From UBA4615 sp964399635 (lineage in GTDB: Bacteria; Pseudomonadota; Gammaproteobacteria; Burkholderiales; Burkholderiaceae_E), in NCBI GenBank assembly GCA_964399635.1, contig CAYNRU010000034.1, positions 124,001 through 188,000 of the forward strand: 64,000 bases of DNA. Reading direction: 5' to 3'. Made by a program: the position numbers and the translations under genes. This document shows, in pieces, positions 59,386-64,000 of this stretch. Below the pieces are notes generated by a model. The model saw only the letters and a list, made by a program, of their open reading frames with translations. It had not been told where the DNA came from and made no database searches. Position 1 is the first letter of the stretch, and every line of letters begins with the position of its first letter.

Positions 59386-60303
59386 ATGAAGGCAGGCAGC
59401 ATCCTCGAGACCATCGGCAACACGCCGCACATCCGCATCAACCGGCTGTTCGGTGCGGCCGAGGTCTGGATCAAGTCCGAGCGCGCCAACCCCGGCGGCT
59501 CGATCAAGGACCGTATCGCGCTGGCGATGGTCGAGGAGGCCGAGCGCAGCGGCACGCTCAGGCCCGGCGGCACGATCATCGAGCCGACCTCCGGCAACAC
59601 CGGCGTCGGGCTGGCGATGGTCGCTGCGGTGAAGGGCTACCCGCTGGTGCTGGTGATGCCCGACAGCATGTCCGTCGAGCGCCGGCGCCTGATGCTCGCC
59701 TACGGCGCCAAGTTCGTGCTGACGCCGCGCGAGAAGGGCATGAAGGGCTCGATCGCGCGCGCGCACGAGCTGGCCGCCGAGACGCCCGGGTCGTGGATCC
59801 CGCAGCAGTTCGAGAATCCCGCCAACGTCGAGGTCCATGTCCGCGAGAGCGCCCGCGAGATCCTGCGCGACTTCCCCGACGGGCTCGACGCGATGATCAC
59901 CGGCGTCGGCACGGGCGGCCACCTGACCGGCTGCGCGCGCGTGCTCAAGGCCGCCTGGCCTAAGCTCAAGGTGTTCGCGGTCGAGCCGGCGGCATCGCCG
60001 GTCATCTCCGGCGGCCAGCCCTCGCCGCACCCCATCCAGGGCATCGGCGCCGGGTTCATCCCGGCCAACCTGGACACCTCGCTGCTCGACGGCGTGATCC
60101 AGGTCGAGGCCGAGGAGGCGCGGGAGATGGCGCGCCGCTCGGCACGCGAGGAAGGCATCCTGGTGGGGATCTCGTCGGGCGCGACGCTTGCGGCCATCGG
60201 CAGGAAGCTGCCGGAGCTGCCCGCCGGCAGCCGGGTGCTCGGCTTCAACTACGACACCGGCGAGCGCTACCTGTCGATCGAGGGCTTCCTGCCGACCGAG
60301 TGA
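59386..60303 (+). CDS. cysK: Cysteine synthase (O-acetylserine sulfhydrylase)
   Basis: PLP enzyme of 305 residues that makes cysteine from O-acetylserine and sulfide. K41 in GGSIKDR binds PLP; EPTSGNTG binds the substrate carboxylate and GTGGHLTG the phosphate. The end LGFNYDTGERYLS is typical of CysK rather than CysM. GGAGCGGAG is the ribosome site. A TACCCT -10-like hexamer lies at 59350-59355. It is divergent from the hydroxyacid dehydrogenase; its stop codon is in an 8-base tandem repeat. Confidence 0.92.
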   Translation: MKAGSILETIGNTPHIRINRLFGAAEVWIKSERANPGGSIKDRIALAMVEEAERSGTLRPGGTIIEPTSGNTGVGLAMVAAVKGYPLVLVMPDSMSVERRRLMLAYGAKFVLTPREKGMKGSIARAHELAAETPGSWIPQQFENPANVEVHVRESAREILRDFPDGLDAMITGVGTGGHLTGCARVLKAAWPKLKVFAVEPAASPVISGGQPSPHPIQGIGAGFIPANLDTSLLDGVIQVEAEEAREMARRSAREEGILVGISSGATLAAIGRKLPELPAGSRVLGFNYDTGERYLSIEGFLPTE

Positions 60304-60324
60304 CCGAGTGACCGAGTGACCGGG
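60293..60324. repeat. Four tandem copies of an 8-base unit at the cysK stop
   Basis: The unit NGACCGAG occurs at 60293, 60301, 60309 and 60317 (last copy TGACCGGG). The stop codon of cysK is the TGA of the second copy, so additional in-frame stops follow. Probably a replication-slippage repeat. Confidence 0.7.
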
Positions 60325-60369
60325 CGATCGCGCGGGTCGCCCCGCGTCCCGCGCCATGCCCGCAGCCGC

Positions 60370-61356
60370 TCAGCCGCCGGCCTTCACCACCTTCTGCTCG
60401 ATCGCCCCGAACACCGATTGGCCGTCGGTGCCGACCATCTCGATCCGGATGGTGTCGCCGAACTTCATGAACTCGGTCCGGGGCGTGCCCGACTCGATCA
60501 TCTCGAGGGCGCGGACCTCGGCGATGCACGACCAGCCGCGGCTCGCGTCCTTGTTCGACACGGTGCCCGAGCCGACGATGCTGCCGGCGCGCGCGCGCCG
60601 GGTCTTGGTCACGTGCGCGACCAGGCGGGGGAAGTCGAACACCATGTCCTCGCCGGCCAGCGCCTCGCCCACCAAGCGGCCGTTCCAGCGGCAGTGCATC
60701 GGCAGGTGGACCTTGCCGTCGTGCCACGCGTCGCCGAGCTCGTCGGGCGTCACCGCGACCGGCCCGAACGCGGTCGCGGGCTTGCTCTGGAAAAATCCGA
60801 AGCCCTTGGCCAGCTCCGCCGGAATCAGGTTGCGCAGGCTCCAGTCGTTGACCAGCATCAGCAGCCGGATGTGGTCGGCGCACTGCTCGGGCGTCGCGCC
60901 GATCGGCACGTCGTCGGTCACGACGGCGACCTCGGCCTCGAAGTCGATGCCCCAGTCCTCCGACACGAAGGGCGCGTCGTCGCGCGGCCCCAGGAAGTCG
61001 TCGGATCCGCCCTGGTACATCAGCGGGTCCTTCCAGAAGGACTCAGGCATGTCGGCGTTGCGCGCGCGGCGCACCAGCTCGACGTGGTTCACGTAGGCCG
61101 ATCCGTCGGCCCACTGGCAGGCGCGCGGCAGCGGTGCCGCGCAGCGCTCCGGCTCGAAGGCGAACGCGTGCCGCGCCTTGCCGCCATTGAGCGTCGCGTA
61201 GAGGTCGGCGAGCTGGGGCGAGACGAAGGCCCAGTCGTCGAGCGCCCGCTGCAGGGTCGGCGCGATGCCCTGCGCGACGTGGGCGCTCGAGAGGTCGCGC
61301 GACACTACGAGCAGCTGCCCGTCGCGACTGCCGTCCTTGAGCGTGGCGAGCTTCAT
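60370..61356 (-). CDS. Fumarylacetoacetate hydrolase family protein
   Basis: Metal-dependent C-C hydrolase or related enzyme of 328 residues. DWGIDFEAEVAVVTDD carries two metal-binding carboxylates and LLMLVNDWSLRNL a third; KGFGFFQSKPATAFGPVAV and RARAGSIVGSGTVSN are family blocks. The length and the N-terminal domain fit the fumarylacetoacetase-like bacterial branch of aromatic amino-acid breakdown rather than short acylpyruvases. TATGCT (61402-61407 on the minus strand) is a possible -10 element. It is divergent from the CoA-binding gene. Confidence 0.87.
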   Translation of the reverse strand: MKLATLKDGSRDGQLLVVSRDLSSAHVAQGIAPTLQRALDDWAFVSPQLADLYATLNGGKARHAFAFEPERCAAPLPRACQWADGSAYVNHVELVRRARNADMPESFWKDPLMYQGGSDDFLGPRDDAPFVSEDWGIDFEAEVAVVTDDVPIGATPEQCADHIRLLMLVNDWSLRNLIPAELAKGFGFFQSKPATAFGPVAVTPDELGDAWHDGKVHLPMHCRWNGRLVGEALAGEDMVFDFPRLVAHVTKTRRARAGSIVGSGTVSNKDASRGWSCIAEVRALEMIESGTPRTEFMKFGDTIRIEMVGTDGQSVFGAIEQKVVKAGG

Positions 61357-61538
61357 GGTGTCACTCCGGTGGATCGGGGCATGCATGGATGGGTGGCGCC
61401 GAGCATAGCAAAGCCGCCGGCGGGCCCGGGTCTGGAAAGGTCCATGGTGTCCGCCGATCACGGCCCTCGAGGCCGTGCTTGCGCGCCGCACCCAGGCGGC
61501 CGAGACTGACGGGTCTTCGCCACCTGCGCCCGGATCCG

Positions 61539-62006
61539 ATGCCCGACCTCGCCACGCTGCGCCGCATCCTCTGCACGAACCGCACGATCGCGGTCGTCGG
61601 CCTGTCGGCCGACTGGTTCCGGCCGAGCTATTTCGCGGCCAAGTACATGCTCGCCCACGGCTACCGGATCGTCCCGGTCAACCCCAGGTATCCCGAGATA
61701 CTGGGTCAGAAGGCCTATGCGTCGCTGCGCGACATCCCGTTTCCGGTCGACATGGTCGACGTGTTCCGCAAGGCCGCGGACGTGCCGCCGATCGCGCGGG
61801 ACGCAATCGCCATCGGCGCCCGGACCCTGTGGCAGCAGCTCGGCGTCGTCAACGCCGAGGCCGACGCGCTCGCCCGCGAGGCGGGCCTCGACTCGGTGAC
61901 CGACCGCTGCGTGAAGATCGAGCACGGCCGGCTGTTCGGTGGCCTGGGCTGGGCCGGCGTCGACACCGGCGTGATCTCGGCCCGGCGCAGGCCCGTCGCG
62001 CCCTGA
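61539..62006 (+). CDS. CoA-binding domain protein (YccU-like)
   Basis: Single Rossmann-type CoA-binding domain of 155 residues. IAVVGLSADWFRPSYFAAKYMLAHGYRIVPVNP and VDMVDVFRKAADVPPIARDAI are the conserved blocks. Such proteins resemble the N-terminal part of succinyl-CoA synthetase alpha subunits and bind CoA; their function is unclear. It ends with a small basic tail. The metY gene follows after 281 bases on the same strand; the two are neighbours in many betaproteobacteria, but a common transcript is uncertain. Confidence 0.86.
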   Translation: MPDLATLRRILCTNRTIAVVGLSADWFRPSYFAAKYMLAHGYRIVPVNPRYPEILGQKAYASLRDIPFPVDMVDVFRKAADVPPIARDAIAIGARTLWQQLGVVNAEADALAREAGLDSVTDRCVKIEHGRLFGGLGWAGVDTGVISARRRPVAP

Positions 62007-62287
62007 GCGACCGGCCCGGGCCGCCATTGGGTATCGTCGATCGGTCGCCTGCGGTTCGTCGGGAGCGTCCTGCGCGCCACATCGAGGCGTCGCCAATGCC
62101 CGGCCCCGCCGCCCTCGGACTGCCCCGTGCCCGACGGCCAGGCCGCGCGGGTCTCGAGCGCCACGACGCCGGGCGTGGCGCCGGCGATGCAGGAGCGCCC
62201 GCGCGGGGCCACCGGCCGGGCTGTCCGCGACCGGTAGACTGCCGGGCACCACGTCGGCCCGCCCCACCCACTCCGAACGGATCCGCA
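62007..62287. other. 281-base intergenic region before metY
   Basis: No gene is evident. A TAGACT hexamer at 62235-62240 may be the -10 element of metY, 47 bases before its start. I see no recognisable SAM riboswitch. Confidence 0.4.
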
Positions 62288-63616
62288 ATGCCCGACCGCG
62301 ACTTCGGCATCGAAACCCTCTGCCTGCACGCCGGGCATGTCCCCGATGCCGAGACCGGCTCGCGGGCCGTGCCGATCCACCAGACCGCCGCCTACGTGTT
62401 CGACTCCGCCGAGCACGCCGCGAGCCTGTTCGACCTGCAGACCTTCGGCAACGTCTACAGCCGGATCGGCAACCCGACGGTGGCCGTGCTCGAGCAGCGC
62501 ATCGCCGCGCTCGAGGGCGGGCGCGCCGCGCTTGCGACCGCCAGCGGCATGGCCGCCGAGATGGTCGCGCTGCTGACGCTGTGCCGGCAGGGCGATCACA
62601 TCGTCGCGGCCGACACGCTGTACGGCGGCACCGTGTCGCTGCTGTCGGTCACGCTCGCGCGCTTCGGTATCGAGTGCAGCTTCGTGAACCCGGACGAGCC
62701 GGAGCACTTTCGGGCGGCGCTACGCCCGAACACCCGGGTCGTGTTCGTCGAGACCGTCGCCAACCCGCGGCTCAACGTCATCGACCTGGAGGCGGTCGCC
62801 GAGATCGCGCACGCGCACGGCGTGCCGCTGATGGTCGACAACACGCTCGCCTCGCCCTACCTGTGCCGCCCGATCGCCCACGGCGCCGACATCGTCGTCC
62901 ACTCGGTGACCAAGTACCTCGGTGGCCACGGCACGACGCTCGGCGGCGCGATCGTCGAGAGCGGGCGCTTTCCCTGGGACAACGGCCGCTTCCCCGAGAT
63001 GGTCGAACCGTCCAGGGGCTACCACGGCGTGCGCTTCTTCGAGACCTTCGGCGACTTCGCGTTCACCATGCGCTGCCGGATGGAGACCGCCCGAACGATG
63101 GGGCCGACGCTCGCGCCGCTGTCGGCCTTCCTGCTGCTGCAGGGCATCGAGACGCTGCCGGTGCGCATGGACCGCCACGTGCAGAACGCCGAGCGGGTGG
63201 CCGCGTTCCTGGTGGCGCATCCGCGCGTCGCCTGGGTCAACTATCCGGGGCTCGAGTCCAGCCCCTACCGCGCGCTCGCGCGGCGCTACCTGCCACGCGG
63301 CGCGGGCGGCATCCTGTCGTTCGGCGTGAAGCCCGGCGCGCAGGGCGATGCGCGGCGCGCCGGCGAGCGTTTCATCGACGCCTGCACCTTCCTCTCGCAC
63401 CTCGCCAACGTGGGCGACGCCAAGACGCTGGTGATCCATCCCGGCTCGACCACCCACCGCCAGCTGGGCGAGGCCGAGCAGCGCGCCGCGGGCGTCTCGC
63501 CCGACATGGTCCGGCTGTCGGTCGGGATCGAGTCGATCGACGACATCCTGTGGGACCTCGACCAGGCGCTGCAGGCGTCGGGGCGGGCGCCGGCCGGGTC
63601 GCCGGGCGCGGCTTAG
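62288..63616 (+). CDS. metY: O-acetylhomoserine sulfhydrylase / aminocarboxypropyltransferase
   Basis: PLP enzyme of the Cys/Met metabolism family, 442 residues, the length typical of MetY. The PLP lysine is K209 in HSVTKYLGGHGTTLGG. TLCLHAGHVPDAETGSRAVPI, YSRIGNPT and VDNTLASPYLCRPI are conserved. It would make homocysteine from O-acetylhomoserine and sulfide, the direct sulfhydrylation route to methionine, complementing cysK nearby. The C-terminal 15 residues are an alanine/glycine-rich extension. Confidence 0.92.
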   Translation: MPDRDFGIETLCLHAGHVPDAETGSRAVPIHQTAAYVFDSAEHAASLFDLQTFGNVYSRIGNPTVAVLEQRIAALEGGRAALATASGMAAEMVALLTLCRQGDHIVAADTLYGGTVSLLSVTLARFGIECSFVNPDEPEHFRAALRPNTRVVFVETVANPRLNVIDLEAVAEIAHAHGVPLMVDNTLASPYLCRPIAHGADIVVHSVTKYLGGHGTTLGGAIVESGRFPWDNGRFPEMVEPSRGYHGVRFFETFGDFAFTMRCRMETARTMGPTLAPLSAFLLLQGIETLPVRMDRHVQNAERVAAFLVAHPRVAWVNYPGLESSPYRALARRYLPRGAGGILSFGVKPGAQGDARRAGERFIDACTFLSHLANVGDAKTLVIHPGSTTHRQLGEAEQRAAGVSPDMVRLSVGIESIDDILWDLDQALQASGRAPAGSPGAA

Positions 63617-63845
63617 GCGAGGGCAGTCGACGGGCAGGTTCGCGCGCCGCGGTCGGATCAAGACGCAGCGCACGCCGGAGTTCGCACTCGATCGGGATCC
63701 CGCGGTGGTCACGAACCACCTCGCCATCAGCCTGTTCCGGCTCGGGCTGGCCTTCACCCTCACGGTCCTAGTCGCCATTGCGCTCGGGCGCTGGATGACC
63801 CTGGGGTCCGCTCGCGCCCTGGCGCCTTGCGCCGGTGGCCGACCG
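63617..63845. other. Intergenic region with a possible permease remnant
   Basis: In the plus-strand frame from about 63655, the sequence PAVVTNHLAISLFRLGLAFTLTVLVAIALGRW resembles the first membrane segment of SsuC/TauC-type ABC permeases (H-x-x-x-S-L-x-R). The similarity stops after about 45 residues and the frame continues into unrelated sequence. It could be a fragment of a lost gene or chance; no function is proposed. Confidence 0.25.
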
Positions 63846-64000
63846 TCAGCCTGGGGCGTGGACCTCGATCCGCACCGGCGTCGACGTCCCGCCGTTGCAG
63901 TCACCCGACTCGAGCGGGCACACCGATAGCGCGACGAGCAGCGGCATTTCGGCCCGGAACTCCACGTGGTCTCCGGCGCGGCTCGCCGGCAGGCCGATCA
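63846..64000 (-). CDS. DUF1989 / urea-carboxylase-associated family protein (C-terminal part only)
   Basis: The last 50 residues of a minus-strand gene that enters from beyond the window edge. GDHVEFRAEMPLLVALSVCP and DCNGGTSTPVRIEVHAPG match the C-terminus of DUF1989 proteins, which often accompany urea carboxylase and its ABC transporter. The frame is open to base 64000. With so little sequence, the family call is tentative. Confidence 0.6.
   Translation of the reverse strand, partial: IGLPASRAGDHVEFRAEMPLLVALSVCPLESGDCNGGTSTPVRIEVHAPG

Noticed and set aside
60293..60324. Tandem 8-base repeats considered as a CRISPR-like or phase-variation element
   Set aside because: Units are directly adjacent without spacers and lie at and after the stop codon, so neither CRISPR nor switching of the protein is supported.
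62007..62287. SAM or other riboswitch upstream of metY
   Set aside because: I could not find the conserved helices or core of a known SAM riboswitch in the 281 bases.

Overview
The window is a very GC-rich, densely packed bacterial chromosome segment. A PHA-granule protein of the PhaM type next to a FIST protein, a remnant of a Bug/TctC receptor, a short H-NS-type protein, a TRAP transporter and several CaiB/crotonase/acyl-CoA dehydrogenase genes point to a betaproteobacterium, probably Burkholderiales (inference from gene content only). I recognise no rRNA, tRNA, insertion sequence, prophage or CRISPR array. Many genes overlap by ATGA or GTGA, which marks tight operons.

1-17.0 kb is a peptide/amide uptake and hydrolysis region. 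A complete Dpp/Opp-type ABC set (two permeases, two ATPases) is followed by an amidase-signature hydrolase and bracketed by two paralogous solute-binding proteins; the second has a near-perfect sigma-54 promoter. A second Dpp-type system (binding protein, two permeases, one fused double ATPase) runs on the minus strand between another amidase and a D-threonine-aldolase/D-serine-dehydratase-like enzyme. An MlrC-type M81 metallopeptidase is divergent to it.

17.1-30.2 kb holds mixed catabolic genes: a decayed quinone oxidoreductase, an SRPBCC protein, a third amidase coupled to a TauD-like dioxygenase, two ARO8-type aminotransferases, a thioesterase, a second TauD-like dioxygenase, and a crotonase/acyl-CoA dehydrogenase operon with a truncated Bug receptor gene inside it. 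A RidA-family protein and a DMT exporter follow.

30.2-40.6 kb is a coherent unit. A minus-strand operon (acyl-CoA dehydrogenase, nitronate monooxygenase-like, CaiB CoA-transferase, crotonase, TRAP DctQ and DctM, MFS, NUDIX) faces a plus-strand TRAP receptor gene, with an IclR regulator gene between them. Both control regions carry the same double half-site with 19-bp periodicity, so the IclR protein probably controls import and CoA-dependent breakdown of one acid.

40.6-45.6 kb holds housekeeping and small genes: type I coaA, a SPOR-domain protein, a YegP-like protein, a GATase, an H-NS-type protein and a ferritin-like desaturase homologue.

45.7-56.2 kb is the most striking part. A B12-binding MerR protein of the CarH/LitR photoreceptor class is divergent from a minus-strand operon: a folE2 gene with a large in-frame internal deletion, FAD oxidoreductase, DUF1365, cyclopropane-fatty-acid synthase, chalcone-isomerase-like protein, transporter, DUF3833 lipoprotein, SDR and SnoaL-like protein. 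An array of TTGTCCNGGNCAA-like boxes covers the intergenic region, and a related box lies inside the spacer of the operon promoter. This suggests light/B12 control of membrane-lipid modification.

56.2-64 kb holds FIST, phaM, a 2-hydroxyacid dehydrogenase, cysK, a fumarylacetoacetase-family hydrolase, a CoA-binding protein, metY and the end of a DUF1989 gene. A recurring theme is gene decay by deletion: three clear remnants (17.1, 25.6 and 53.1 kb) and a possible fourth (63.7 kb).
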